Shown here: positions 42,666-51,943 of the stretch, one piece after another
Layout of the letters: each line of letters starts with the position of its first letter
How positions within the stretch are numbered: the first letter of the stretch is position 1
Assembly (NCBI RefSeq): GCF_002019595.1
Contig: NZ_KV917369.1
Span: 3,860,624 to 3,924,623, forward strand
DNA length: 64,000 nt
DNA from: Priestia abyssalis
GTDB taxonomy: Bacteria; Bacillota; Bacilli; Bacillales; Bacillaceae_H
Reading direction: 5' to 3'
Program-made: the position numbers and the translations under genes
The notes under the pieces: model-generated
Databases searched by the model: none
The model's input: the letters and a program-made list of their open reading frames with translations, nothing else
What the model was told of the DNA's origin: nothing

Positions 42666-44240
42666 TTATTTTTTATCCCACTCTTCAATATTCCATAAAA
42701 CTCCAAATCCATGGTGGCCTAATGTCCGGTTGCCAATGCCGGTCACTTTGCTATTGACGCCATATAAAGTATCCAAATATACAAGAAAGTTGAAGGCTGG
42801 GTCTACGGCTAATTCCTGCTGAAATTCCTCATAAAGCACTTTTCGTTTTGCTTGATCATCTGTCGTGCGTGCTTGCATCAACAGCTCATCTATTTCCGGG
42901 TTACGATATGCACCGAGATTATAAAGTCCATCCCCAATTTGGCTGCTGTGGAAAACACGATAAGTGTGATCATCTGGATCAAATTCGCTGCCCCATCCAA
43001 TTAAAAAAGCATCTTCTTGATCGAATTTAATGGCATTCCAATCCTTTGGCTTAGGAACAGCCAAAATGCCAAGTGGTTTCAGTTGTTCAGCTACAACATT
43101 TGCAAGCGCCACTCGCAAAGGGTCCGTAATAGGTGAAACAAGCTCAAACTCAAAACGAATGCCGTCTTTTACAAGTACACCATCTTTACCTTTCTTCCAC
43201 CCTGCTTCCCCTAACAAAGCTTTGGCTTTTTCCGGCTCATACGCATACCACTCTTTTTGCGGGGCATTCGCCCATGCTTTTTGCAATGGACCGTACGCAG
43301 CTGTTCCTTTATCGAACAGTACACCTTTTACGATGGCGTCACGATCAATCGCAAAGTTCATGGCTTGACGAACTCTCGCATCTTCAAATAAAGAATTGTT
43401 AAAATTGTACATGACCGCACGATAATCAGCTGTCGGGATTGTATACATCTTAAATTGGTCGTCTTCTTTTATGGTTGCCATTTGATTAGGCTCCATGAGA
43501 GCAAGGTCAATTTCGCCTGTTTTTAATTGTAATACACGTGTATTGGCATCCGGTACAGGCTTAAAGACGACTTCATCAAGCTTTGGTTTCGGTCCATAAT
43601 ACTTATCGTTTCGTACAAGCGTAATCGTATGATCATTGGTCCATTCTTTCAGCTTAAACGGCCCATTGCTGACTGGATGCTGATTAAGATCTGTTTCATT
43701 TATATCTTGATTTTGTAAAAGATGTTTTGGCATAATACCAATCTTTAATTTACCAAGCAATGGCGGAAAATGGTGATGCAGTGTAATTTGCACTTCGTTT
43801 TCTTTCATAACCTCAACTGATTTAATTTCGGTGAAATCTCCGGCAATCGACGAGTTTGTATGTGAATCTCTAATTTTGTCTAAGGTAAATTTGACATCCT
43901 CGGCCGTGACAGGTTTTCCATCTTCCCACTGTGCATTATCCCTTAGCTTGAACGTATACGTGAGCTGGTCAGATGAAATCGTCCACTCTGTCGCAAGATC
44001 TGGAGCGATTTCGTTTGTTTCTGTCGGCTTTGTGAGTCCGCGATATAGGAGACTATCAATTTCTTGACTTTCATCTAATATCGGATTCACTCGCTCCACT
44101 TCTTTCTCTGTTCCATAGACAAGCTGCTTTGTTGTCACAGAAGATGTTGGTTCTGTCTTGTCTTGACTGCATCCAGACATGATCAATATACTTGCGATGA
44201 TTGTTAGGATGAATATTGCTTTAGCTTTGTTGATACGCAT
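42666..44240 (-). CDS. Nickel/peptide ABC transporter substrate-binding lipoprotein (NikZ-like)
   Basis: 524 residues from the ATG at 44240 (GAGGAGAGGG upstream); the frame is open to 44468 but that part overlaps the ATPase gene. Signal peptide and lipobox end at SILIMSGC. The SBP_bac_5 fold is clear: YRGLTKPTETNEIAPDLATE, GDFTEIKSVEV, ALMEPNQMATI, VRQAMNFAIDRDAIVKGVL. A C-terminal HisHis (residues about 509-510, in TLGHHGFGVLWNIEEW) resembles the nickel ligands of NikZ-type proteins. With larB, larC and larE nearby, nickel is more likely than a peptide cargo. The last gene of a four-gene operon. Confidence 0.75.
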   Translation of the reverse strand: MRINKAKAIFILTIIASILIMSGCSQDKTEPTSSVTTKQLVYGTEKEVERVNPILDESQEIDSLLYRGLTKPTETNEIAPDLATEWTISSDQLTYTFKLRDNAQWEDGKPVTAEDVKFTLDKIRDSHTNSSIAGDFTEIKSVEVMKENEVQITLHHHFPPLLGKLKIGIMPKHLLQNQDINETDLNQHPVSNGPFKLKEWTNDHTITLVRNDKYYGPKPKLDEVVFKPVPDANTRVLQLKTGEIDLALMEPNQMATIKEDDQFKMYTIPTADYRAVMYNFNNSLFEDARVRQAMNFAIDRDAIVKGVLFDKGTAAYGPLQKAWANAPQKEWYAYEPEKAKALLGEAGWKKGKDGVLVKDGIRFEFELVSPITDPLRVALANVVAEQLKPLGILAVPKPKDWNAIKFDQEDAFLIGWGSEFDPDDHTYRVFHSSQIGDGLYNLGAYRNPEIDELLMQARTTDDQAKRKVLYEEFQQELAVDPAFNFLVYLDTLYGVNSKVTGIGNRTLGHHGFGVLWNIEEWDKK

Positions 44241-45846
44241 ATTCCCTCTCCTCTTTCTTGTTTTGTTTTTGTAATCGATCTCTCGGATGGAGAGCAAGCA
44301 TCGACGAGAATAAACGTTTTGTATAGAGATTTTCCGAAGCAGACAGCTCATGCGCTCTTGCTTCTTCGACCTTTTCTCCTTTTTCCAATACGAGAATGCG
44401 GTGACATAGTGCCATTGCTGCGCGAATATCGTGAGAAATGAATAAAATGGCGGTTTGTTCTGTTTCATTTATTTGTTGCAAAAGGGAGAGCATTCTTGCT
44501 TGCGAACTCATATCTAAACTGGCAAACGGTTCATCTAAAATAAGAAGTTCCGGTTTCAGCAAAAGAGCCCTTGCAAGTGCTGCCCGTTGTCTCATTCCTC
44601 CAGAAAGTTCATGCGGGTAGTGAGACAAGACGGTTTCAGGCAGACCGACTTTTCGTAATACTTCTTTGACTAGCTGTGGTTTGTTTTCGTTTTTATCTTT
44701 CCAATAATCCAAACCTTCTCCGATAATTTCCCCCACATTCCAGCGAGGATCGAATGACGCAAGCGGATCTTGATGTACCCATTGGACACCTCTTCGAAAT
44801 GGGGCTGTACCATGCCAGATGACTTTCCCATGCTCACATGCCTCTAATTGCAGCAACAAACGGGAAAGTGTGCTTTTTCCACTGCCGCTTTCACCAATCA
44901 ATCCCACAATTTCTCCTTTTTGAATGTGAAAACTCACATCATTCACTGCGTGTATCGATTGTTTACGAAACCATTTATTTTTGACATACGCTTTACTGAT
45001 ATGTTCGACAGTTACAATCGGCTCGCTGTGAGGTGAATGCATCTGTTCCTTCATATTGGTCAGCTCTTGATAATGGTGCAGCAATTGCTTCGTGTGCTCA
45101 TGAACAGGCTGGTCAAATAGTTTCGTCACAGATGCAGACTCGACAATGGCTCCATCTTTCATGACCATAACAGAATCGGCTATTTCTGCCACTACCCCAA
45201 GATCGTGCGTAATAAAGAGAACACTCCCGCCTGTCTGTACGCTCCAATCTTTGATTAATTGGAGGACGTCAGCCTGAATCCGCAAATCTAATGCCGTTGT
45301 AGGTTCATCAGCAATTAACAGTAGCGGTTCAAGCACCAACGCTAACGCAAGCTGAACACGCTGTCTCATTCCACCTGAAATTTCATATGGGTATGCTTCA
45401 TACACACGCTCCGGATTTGGCAGTTGCATACGATCCAGTAAACGAATGGCTCGCTCTTTTGCTTCACGCTTTGAAACTTTGGTATGTGCGGAAAACAATT
45501 CGCTAAAATGCTGTCCAATCGTTTTTAATGCATCGAAGGTTCCGTATGTATCTTGAAAAACAAACCCAACCTGCGTTCCACGATAATAACGCTTTTGCCT
45601 TTTGCTCATAGAGAGCACGTTCTCATGTAAAAATTGAATATTGCCGGATGATATAGCGAGGCCTTGTGGCAGTAAATCTAACATTGCTTTTGCGGTCATA
45701 CTTTTTCCCGAACCGCTTTCACCAATAATCGCTACAATTTCTCCTCTTGGTACACTAAATGAAACATCCGCTAAAAGCGGCTTTTCCCCTTTGTCTGTCT
45801 GAAGAAGCACGGAAAGGTTTTTAACCGTTAATACATCTTGCTCCAT
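44221..45846 (-). CDS. ABC transporter ATPase with two nucleotide-binding domains (nickel/oligopeptide type)
   Basis: 541 residues; two fused ATPase domains. Domain 1 (about 1-260) has Walker A IIGESGSGKSMT, signature ISGGMRQR and Walker B LLIADEPTTALD. Domain 2 (about 275-525) has LIGESGSGKSTL, LSGGMRQR and LLILDEPFASLD. In most Opp/Dpp/Nik systems these are two proteins. It starts 19 nt inside the preceding permease gene and its end overlaps the binding-protein start, so the operon is translationally coupled. It energises the NikZ-like importer. Confidence 0.88.
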   Translation of the reverse strand: MEQDVLTVKNLSVLLQTDKGEKPLLADVSFSVPRGEIVAIIGESGSGKSMTAKAMLDLLPQGLAISSGNIQFLHENVLSMSKRQKRYYRGTQVGFVFQDTYGTFDALKTIGQHFSELFSAHTKVSKREAKERAIRLLDRMQLPNPERVYEAYPYEISGGMRQRVQLALALVLEPLLLIADEPTTALDLRIQADVLQLIKDWSVQTGGSVLFITHDLGVVAEIADSVMVMKDGAIVESASVTKLFDQPVHEHTKQLLHHYQELTNMKEQMHSPHSEPIVTVEHISKAYVKNKWFRKQSIHAVNDVSFHIQKGEIVGLIGESGSGKSTLSRLLLQLEACEHGKVIWHGTAPFRRGVQWVHQDPLASFDPRWNVGEIIGEGLDYWKDKNENKPQLVKEVLRKVGLPETVLSHYPHELSGGMRQRAALARALLLKPELLILDEPFASLDMSSQARMLSLLQQINETEQTAILFISHDIRAAMALCHRILVLEKGEKVEEARAHELSASENLYTKRLFSSMLALHPRDRLQKQNKKEEREYAYQQS

Positions 45847-46676
45847 CCTCTCCCTCCTTTCTTTAACTGCGGCAGGGCAAATCGGTCTTGCAGTACGTCA
45901 CCAAGAAACGTGATAGCCAATGCGGTACATGTAATCAACAGACCTGGAAACACAGCAATCCACCATGCGCCAGATAATAGATAATTTTGCGCTCCAATTA
46001 ACATATTTCCCCATGATGGCTCATGAGGTGGAATACCAATCCCCAAAAAGCTCAATGTTGCTTCTGATAAAATAGCATGACTCACGCCGCTAACAGACAT
46101 GACTATTAATGTCGGCAAACATTGCGGCAATAAATGCCGGCGTAAAAGTTGAAACGAGGAAGCCCCGACAACAGAAGCAGCTTGGACAAAAACCTCTCCT
46201 TTTAACGAAAGAATTTCTGTACGAATTAAGCGGGCAATCGGCATCCAGCTTGTCATGCCGATAATAAGAACAACTGTTATCCAACTTGCTGGAAATAATA
46301 CTTGAATTCCAATCATGAGCAATAAGCTCGGAATGCTGATCAATGCATCAAGTATTCTCATCATGACACGATCAATCATACCGCCTGCAAATCCACTAAC
46401 GGCTCCATAGCTAACACCGATTACAATGGCAATGATCATGGCGGCGGTTCCAACAGCCAGCGATACACGTCCACCGTATAGCAAACGTGTTAGTACATCG
46501 CGCCCAAGTTCATCTGTTCCAAATAAATGAACACTATTTGGCGGCTGCAGAATCGTTGTTAACTCTACTGCCTGGGGATCATATGGTGTAAGAACCGGTG
46601 CTGACACAGTCCCAACAAGCAATAAAAAAAGATAACATACGATGCCATTCATCCACCAATTGCGTTTTCTTCTCAT
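45828..46676 (-). CDS. Nickel/peptide ABC transporter permease, NikC/DppC type
   Basis: 282 residues with an N-terminal hydrophobic segment then five more. Family features are GTDELGRDVLTRLLYGGRVS and the EAA loop VQAASVVGASSFQLLRRHLL. Late SEATLSFLGIGIPPHEPSWG with NMLIGAQNY completes the DppC pattern. It overlaps both neighbours by a few codons. It forms the membrane channel with the other permease. Confidence 0.9.
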   Translation of the reverse strand: MRRKRNWWMNGIVCYLFLLLVGTVSAPVLTPYDPQAVELTTILQPPNSVHLFGTDELGRDVLTRLLYGGRVSLAVGTAAMIIAIVIGVSYGAVSGFAGGMIDRVMMRILDALISIPSLLLMIGIQVLFPASWITVVLIIGMTSWMPIARLIRTEILSLKGEVFVQAASVVGASSFQLLRRHLLPQCLPTLIVMSVSGVSHAILSEATLSFLGIGIPPHEPSWGNMLIGAQNYLLSGAWWIAVFPGLLITCTALAITFLGDVLQDRFALPQLKKGGRGWSKMY

Positions 46677-47641
46677 CTGCTTTCCCCCTCTAACAGATGT
46701 CTCCTCATTCTTGGATCAACCCATGCGCAGATAAGGTCAATCACTAAGCTCCCGATAATGACAACACTCATACTTAGCATGATTGCGGCCATCAAAACAG
46801 GATAATCGTGGGCCAGTGCTGATTTTAACGAAAGCCTCCCAAGACCCGGCCACGAAAACAATGTCTCAATGACGACAGACCCTGCGAGTGTAAGAGAAAG
46901 GGACATTCCCATATAGGAGAGAAATGGAAGTGAAGCATTCGGAAATATATGCTTCCAAAGAATCGTTCTTTCTGAAATACCACGTGCTTGCAATGCCCAA
47001 ATGAATTCTTTTTCTTTTATAACAGCAATATGATTGCGCAGTATACGGATGTAATAGCCAGCATGGGACAACGCGAGAACGAGCGAGGGCATAATGAGAT
47101 GTTTCAACCAATCACCCGTGCCTTCTTTACCGATACCTGATGTTGGCAATATTCCTAGATGGACAGAGAAGAACAACATAAGCATGAGTGCAAACCAGAA
47201 AGACGGAAGTGACATTAATACAAAACTAACAATGGTCACAGCGTGATCAAAAAATGAGTAGCGTCGAAGGCCGGAAACCATTCCAAAGAAAAGAGAGAAT
47301 ACAAGAATAATGATGGAAGAAGATAGCACGAGCACAACTGTTGGCTGAACAGCATGAGCAATCACGATTTTTACTTCTTCACCCGTCATATATGACCGTC
47401 CCCATTCTCCTTGCAGCACATTTAGGAGCCACTTTACATACTGGGTATAGAGAGGTTCATTCAAACCAAGATTTTGAGCAATACGAATTTGATCTGCTCG
47501 TCCCATTTTTTGAAACTGATCTCCATACATGGCGGTTGCAGGGTCGCCTGGTACCATCCGAATAAAAGCAAAACAAAGAATGCTCCCGATAAAAAGAGCG
47601 ATCATTGCCTCGCCTAGCCTCGAAATAATTACCTTAACCAT
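46673..47641 (-). CDS. Nickel/peptide ABC transporter permease, NikB/DppB type
   Basis: 322 residues with six hydrophobic segments. It carries RMVPGDPATAMYG near the N-terminus, LGLNEPLYTQYVKWL and the DppB EAA loop (ALQARGISERTILWKHIFPN). First gene of the operon; an AGAAGGAAGGG ribosome site precedes the ATG. No nickel-responsive repressor or riboswitch is recognised upstream. Confidence 0.9.
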   Translation of the reverse strand: MVKVIISRLGEAMIALFIGSILCFAFIRMVPGDPATAMYGDQFQKMGRADQIRIAQNLGLNEPLYTQYVKWLLNVLQGEWGRSYMTGEEVKIVIAHAVQPTVVLVLSSSIIILVFSLFFGMVSGLRRYSFFDHAVTIVSFVLMSLPSFWFALMLMLFFSVHLGILPTSGIGKEGTGDWLKHLIMPSLVLALSHAGYYIRILRNHIAVIKEKEFIWALQARGISERTILWKHIFPNASLPFLSYMGMSLSLTLAGSVVIETLFSWPGLGRLSLKSALAHDYPVLMAAIMLSMSVVIIGSLVIDLICAWVDPRMRRHLLEGESR

Positions 47642-47784
47642 ATACCCTTCCTTTCTCTTCTAAGGTGATGATAAAGATTTTTAAAGTAGTCACCCGATTT
47701 TGTTCATATATAACACCAAGCTGCATGAGGAATGAATGGATAAGTCAGATGTTAGAATTCGTAATCTTATGTGTCAAAACATAA

Positions 47785-48063
47785 TTAATCATCTAAAAAT
47801 CTCTTTTTCCATATTGCTTTGGATTTGCTTTTTGACTGAATGGAAGTGCTAAATCTTTGTTTAAGCACTTGTAAACTTGAACTATACAGCTGGTTTCCTT
47901 TTAAATTATAATTTGTTTCTCTTGTACTGTCTGTATAAATGGTGTCAAAATATACCGTCATTTTAAATAATAAATCCCCTTCTTTTTTAATCAACGCTTT
48001 ATACGTACCTATATAATTCCCTGACTGATCATACTCCTTAATGTTCCCTTCCCAAACGACCAT
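47785..48063 (-). CDS. Hypothetical protein
   Basis: About 92 residues from the ATG at 48063 (AGGGG 8 nt upstream). It is beta-rich at the start (YDQSGNYIGTYKALIKKEGD) and ends with a basic Ser/Lys-rich tail (SIQSKSKSKAIWKKRF). No export signal or family is recognised. It sits alone between the transporter operon and the transketolase terminator. Confidence 0.5.
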   Translation of the reverse strand: MVVWEGNIKEYDQSGNYIGTYKALIKKEGDLLFKMTVYFDTIYTDSTRETNYNLKGNQLYSSSLQVLKQRFSTSIQSKSKSKAIWKKRFLDD

Positions 48064-48128
48064 CCAAATCACCCCTGATATGAACTAGAAACTTGGATCT
48101 AAAAATGAAGGCTATCTTGTTTTTAAAA

Positions 48129-48187
48129 TGAACGAACCGTCAAGCAATCCTTCATTTTAATGGATTTTCCATGACGGTTCATTTTCA
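48129..48187. terminator. Terminator of the transketolase transcript
   Basis: ATGAACCGTCA and TGACGGTTCGTTCAT form the outer stem with AT-rich inner pairing. It lies beyond the transketolase stop on the - strand. Confidence 0.6.
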
Positions 48188-48253
48188 TTATCTTTCGGAT
48201 AGTATTCTGTTTTTAGCTAAGAAGTTGCTGCTCCCTTATCGGGAATTTCAACA

Positions 48254-50275
48254 TCAATTAGTAGCGTAATAAACTTTTTTAAATTTCTTCACCACATTTT
48301 GAACAGTAAAACCATATTCCTCAAGCAGTTTGCCGGCTGGCGCAGATGCTCCGAATTGATTGACTGCGATTACTTTTCCAGCATCCCCAATGTACTCTCT
48401 CCAGCCGAGTGAAGAGCCCATTTCAATCGCAAGACGGGCTTTTACATTTTGAGATAAGATGCTTTCTTTATATTCGACTGATTGTTTTTCGAAACGATCC
48501 CAGCTTGGCATGCTGACAACCGAAACAAACATTCCTTCTGTTTCAAGTTCTTTTTGAGCAGCGATTGCTAAGGATACTTCCGACCCGGATGCAAGCAGTA
48601 AACCGCTGACCTCTCCTTTTGCTTTTGACACAATATAAGCACCCTTTTTAACACCTTCATAAACGGCTTGCTTCTCTACATTCAATGTAGGTAAGTCTTG
48701 ACGAGTCAAAACAAGCGCTGTAGGTGTATCCGTACTTTCAAGAGCCAATCGCCAGGCGGCAACTGTTTCATTTGCATCAGCAGGACGGATTACAGATAAG
48801 CCGGGCATTACGCGTAAAGATGCTAATTGTTCGACTGGTTCATGTGTAGGCCCATCTTCTCCTACCGCAATGCTGTCATGTGTAAAAACATACGTAACAG
48901 GCAGCTTCATTAGCGCAGCCAAACGAATAGCAGGACGCAAATAGTCAGAGAAAACGAAGAACGTAGCCCCGAATACTTTTACTCCTCCATGAAGAGCCAT
49001 TCCGTTAATGGCTGCTCCCATTGCAAATTCCCGTACCCCAAACCAAATATTACGAGATTCATAACCGTCTAAACCGTAATTTTTTTCAAATGTAAGAAGC
49101 GTCTTATTAGATCCCGCTAAATCCGCGGAACCCCCAATTAATTGTGGAATCACTTTCGCAGCCGCATTAAGGGTTTTTCCTGATGAAGCTCGTGTTGCTA
49201 ACGATTCGCCTTCTTGAAAGGCTGGTAAAGCTTCTTCCCAGCTTTCAGGAAGTTCTCCTGCCAAAGCAGCTTCAAATTGCTTGGCCAATTCTGGATACAT
49301 ACTCTTGTAAGCTGCAAACAGCTCATTCCAAGCTTGCTCTTTTTGTTGCCCTAATGCTGAATATTGTTTAAAATGTTCCTCTGCTTCTTCCGGTACATAA
49401 AATGATTCTTCATACTGCCAACCGTACGCTGCTTTCGTCAATTTAGTTTCTTCATGTCCAAGCGGTGCCCCATGTGAATCAGACTTACCGGACTTATTAG
49501 GAGAACCATAGCCGATGACTGTTTTCACTTCAATTAGTGTAGGACGATTCAAGTCTGCTTTTGCTTCTTGTAATGCTTTTTGAATGGCATCTGTATCGTT
49601 TCCATCTTCAACGCGAATCACTTGCCAGCCATAAGCTTTAAATCGGTCTTCTACACTTTCTGAAAACGATAAATGCAAGTCTCCATCCAATGAAATATCA
49701 TTTGAATCGTACAACACAATCAAACGTCCAAGCTTAAGGTGACCTGCGAGTGATGCTGCTTCAGCAGAAACACCTTCCATTAAATCTCCATCGCCGCAAA
49801 TACTATAGGTATAGTGATCGACAATGTTATACTTTTCTTTATTGTATGTTGCTGCCAAATGTCTTTCTGCCATTGCCATTCCCACAGCCATCGCAATCCC
49901 TTGTCCTAATGGACCTGTCGTCGCTTCCACTCCAGGTGTGTGACCAAATTCAGGATGGCCAGGTGTCCTGCTTCCCCACTGGCGGAAATTTTTTAAATCT
50001 TCCATCGTAACATCATAGCCGAATAAGTGCAGCAAGCTATATAACAGCATGGAGCCATGACCCGCGGATAAAACAAAGCGGTCTCGATTAAACCATCCAG
50101 GATTGCTTGGATTATGATTCATTTCCTTTGCCCAGAGAGTATAAGCCATTGGAGCAGTCCCCATTGGCATTCCCGGATGGCCGGAGTTCGCTTTTTCAAT
50201 TCCATCAATGGACAATGTTCGAATAGTATTAATTGCTAGTTGATCCAATTGCGTTTCATTTAGTAATGTCTTCAT
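48254..50275 (-). CDS. tkt: Transketolase
   Basis: 673 residues, standard length. It transfers two-carbon units between pentose and hexose/triose phosphates with ThDP. Visible motifs are [19 protein letters not shown], the ThDP loop [20 protein letters not shown], catalytic [19 protein letters not shown] and the [19 protein letters not shown]-terminus. It is the last gene of the gntK-larB-larC-PFK-like-tkt series (17 nt after the preceding stop). Placed here it would process pentose phosphates made by 6-phosphogluconate dehydrogenase, so it looks like a pathway-dedicated copy. Confidence 0.95.
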   Translation of the reverse strand: MKTLLNETQLDQLAINTIRTLSIDGIEKANSGHPGMPMGTAPMAYTLWAKEMNHNPSNPGWFNRDRFVLSAGHGSMLLYSLLHLFGYDVTMEDLKNFRQWGSRTPGHPEFGHTPGVEATTGPLGQGIAMAVGMAMAERHLAATYNKEKYNIVDHYTYSICGDGDLMEGVSAEAASLAGHLKLGRLIVLYDSNDISLDGDLHLSFSESVEDRFKAYGWQVIRVEDGNDTDAIQKALQEAKADLNRPTLIEVKTVIGYGSPNKSGKSDSHGAPLGHEETKLTKAAYGWQYEESFYVPEEAEEHFKQYSALGQQKEQAWNELFAAYKSMYPELAKQFEAALAGELPESWEEALPAFQEGESLATRASSGKTLNAAAKVIPQLIGGSADLAGSNKTLLTFEKNYGLDGYESRNIWFGVREFAMGAAINGMALHGGVKVFGATFFVFSDYLRPAIRLAALMKLPVTYVFTHDSIAVGEDGPTHEPVEQLASLRVMPGLSVIRPADANETVAAWRLALESTDTPTALVLTRQDLPTLNVEKQAVYEGVKKGAYIVSKAKGEVSGLLLASGSEVSLAIAAQKELETEGMFVSVVSMPSWDRFEKQSVEYKESILSQNVKARLAIEMGSSLGWREYIGDAGKVIAVNQFGASAPAGKLLEEYGFTVQNVVKKFKKVYYATN

Positions 50276-50291
50276 TTATGACGCTCCTCAA

Positions 50292-51194
50292 TTAATTGGT
50301 TAATATATTGCTAAGTTTTGTTTGATTTTGAAAGACTGCCTTATTATTTTGAAGCAATAGCTTACCAGCATCTTTATTAAACTCAACCCAGCTAATCACT
50401 TCCTTAGCTATTTTCTTCGCTAAAATTCTATCAACGGCTGTTGGTTTCATCCCCATGCACTGTGCTTCATCAATTTTCGTTGTTTGCCAGGTAAAATCCA
50501 TGAAAAAAGGACGTAATTTTTCTTCAATCATTTGTGAATCAAATCGTTCATCGAAAATGAAAAACGAGTATGTTTGCCCTGATGCTACTTTTTCTTTCAG
50601 CAACTGCGAGAAATAATCGGCAGTTTCAACATCCCAATAATTCGGGATTACATCTCCTCTTACCGCCAGTGCAACATCTTCCATTAGAGCATTTCGATGC
50701 TTGCCAGGTAATTGAATGCCAAAGAGCCGAAGTTGATCGTATTTTAATGACTGAATCGTATCTTCAATCTTAAAAACGGCCTCTATAACAGCATTGAGTG
50801 CTGAATCATATCCAAGAGATGTTTGTGAGTCATGAATATCGTTATAAATGGAGACTGGAATAAACAAAAATTTCGTCCCTGTTTCGTCTGTCGTTATTTT
50901 TTGAAAATGGTGATAAGCGCTGTTTCCGCCCATTACCACCACTGCATCAAAATTCGAAAATATACGAGCAGCTAATGGTTCCTTTGCGAAAGAACAACGT
51001 AATAAAACTCGTCCATACTCTCTCCAGCCAACTAAATCTTCCTCGCCAAATCGTTTTACCTCTACCTTCTCTTTATTCGAGGTAAGTTCAATGCCGTAAA
51101 CTTCATGATGATGGATTAATGGACTAAGAATATCGTATGTTAAATGATTCACAATTGAATGTCCCGTTTCTATGTTCATAATACCTATTCTCAT
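50292..51194 (-). CDS. Phosphofructokinase-like protein with altered active site
   Basis: 300 residues with the phosphofructokinase fold in outline: VVVMGGNSAYHHF, FIPVSIYNDIHDSQTSLGYD, then SALNAVIEAVFKIEDTIQSL. In true PFKs these read GGDGS, TIDNDI and GYDTA. Here the GGD Asp is Asn91 and the catalytic Asp of TIDND is Tyr117, while Asp119 is kept. The usual N-terminal glycine-rich ATP loop is replaced by NIETGHSIVN. It is therefore unlikely to be a working PFK. It sits between larC2 and tkt with a good GGAGG site; a regulatory, binding or new phosphotransfer role is possible. Confidence 0.7.
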   Translation of the reverse strand: MRIGIMNIETGHSIVNHLTYDILSPLIHHHEVYGIELTSNKEKVEVKRFGEEDLVGWREYGRVLLRCSFAKEPLAARIFSNFDAVVVMGGNSAYHHFQKITTDETGTKFLFIPVSIYNDIHDSQTSLGYDSALNAVIEAVFKIEDTIQSLKYDQLRLFGIQLPGKHRNALMEDVALAVRGDVIPNYWDVETADYFSQLLKEKVASGQTYSFFIFDERFDSQMIEEKLRPFFMDFTWQTTKIDEAQCMGMKPTAVDRILAKKIAKEVISWVEFNKDAGKLLLQNNKAVFQNQTKLSNILTN

Positions 51195-51235
51195 CTGAGC
51201 CTTCCTCCTATTACACTAAGAATGCTATTGTCCTT

Positions 51236-51356
51236 GTTAACAGGTAGTAAGATCCCCCTTTCAAAACATAGTATAGTTCGGAGAAGTTTTGAAAGAAAGA
51301 ATCCTCGGCTGGATCTATCAGCAGGGAAGGAATATCCCTTGCTAGTGGAAAAGTTT
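51236..51356. repeat. Diverged hairpin repeat between larC2 and the PFK-like gene
   Basis: Begins GTTAACAGGTAGTAAGATCC, close to the start of the 29318 element, and ends AGTGGAAAAGTTT. CTTTCAAAAC and GTTTTGAAAG form an inner hairpin (around 51260-51293), and GCAAGGGATATTCC/GGAAGGAATATCCC-like arms a second. It interrupts the operon spacing. Confidence 0.45.
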
Positions 51357-51849
51357 AATTCTCGCCATTCAATTCCTTCCACACCTGTTCATACACCTTT
51401 TTCAAAGGGACTTCATGGCATCGAGCGATGTTTTTACAATCTTCAAATTCTGGTGCCCTTTGCACGACTTGCCCATGATAAATCCCTTCCTTTACCGTCA
51501 CCGTGCCCCATTCAGTTGATACCTTTCTAAATCTTCTTTCCAATCGATGGACCGTTAACGGATAATACCGTACACCCAGTGTCGTTGTTTCTTTAAACAA
51601 TATTTCTTTCATCTTGTCCAGATCTTTACGGGGACAAAGGAGCTGAAGTAAAATTCCCGGTCTGTTTTTTTTCATATAAATAGGAGTATAAAATACATCA
51701 TTTGCTCCCGATTCGAAAAGTAAATCCATTACGTACCCAAGCCATTCTCCTGATACATCATCAAGGTTCACTTCCATTTTGACCATCTGATCATCCATAT
51801 GTTCATGATTAGGAGGAAAATGAGAAACCACCTTGCACACTCCTCTCAT
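51355..51849 (-). CDS. larC2: LarC C-terminal part (LarC2), nickel insertion protein
   Basis: 164 residues equal to the C-terminal domain of the nickel-pincer nucleotide cyclometallase LarC: VKMEVNLDDVSGEWLGYVMD, LLFESGANDVFYTPIYMKKN, then RPGILLQLLCPRKDLDKMKE. LarC inserts nickel into the pincer nucleotide using CTP. In Lactobacillus plantarum LarC1 and LarC2 are joined by programmed frameshifting. Here LarC2 is in a third frame, and its ATG overlaps the TGA of a short frame that follows LarC1, which suggests coupled re-initiation. Confidence 0.85.
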   Translation of the reverse strand: MRGVCKVVSHFPPNHEHMDDQMVKMEVNLDDVSGEWLGYVMDLLFESGANDVFYTPIYMKKNRPGILLQLLCPRKDLDKMKEILFKETTTLGVRYYPLTVHRLERRFRKVSTEWGTVTVKEGIYHGQVVQRAPEFEDCKNIARCHEVPLKKVYEQVWKELNGEN

Positions 51850-51932
51850 TGTTTATCTTCATTAGATGAGTAACCAGGGCTAAGAAGAGCGATCTCCAAT
51901 GAGCCGGGAGATGAATCGCCTTCTGCTTCCAT
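51846..51932 (-). CDS. Mini reading frame linking larC1 and larC2
   Basis: 28 codons (MEAEGDSSPGSLEIALLSPG then YSSNEDKQ) in the -1 frame of larC1. A GTG two codons upstream (51938) lies 10 nt after GGAG and may be the real start. Its TGA overlaps the larC2 ATG (ATGA). The same frame stays open back to 52046, under the 3' end of larC1, so a -1 frameshift in larC1 would also produce it as an extension. Whether it is made is unknown. Confidence 0.4.
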   Translation of the reverse strand: MEAEGDSSPGSLEIALLSPGYSSNEDKQ

Positions 51933-51943
51933 ATCCACGATAC

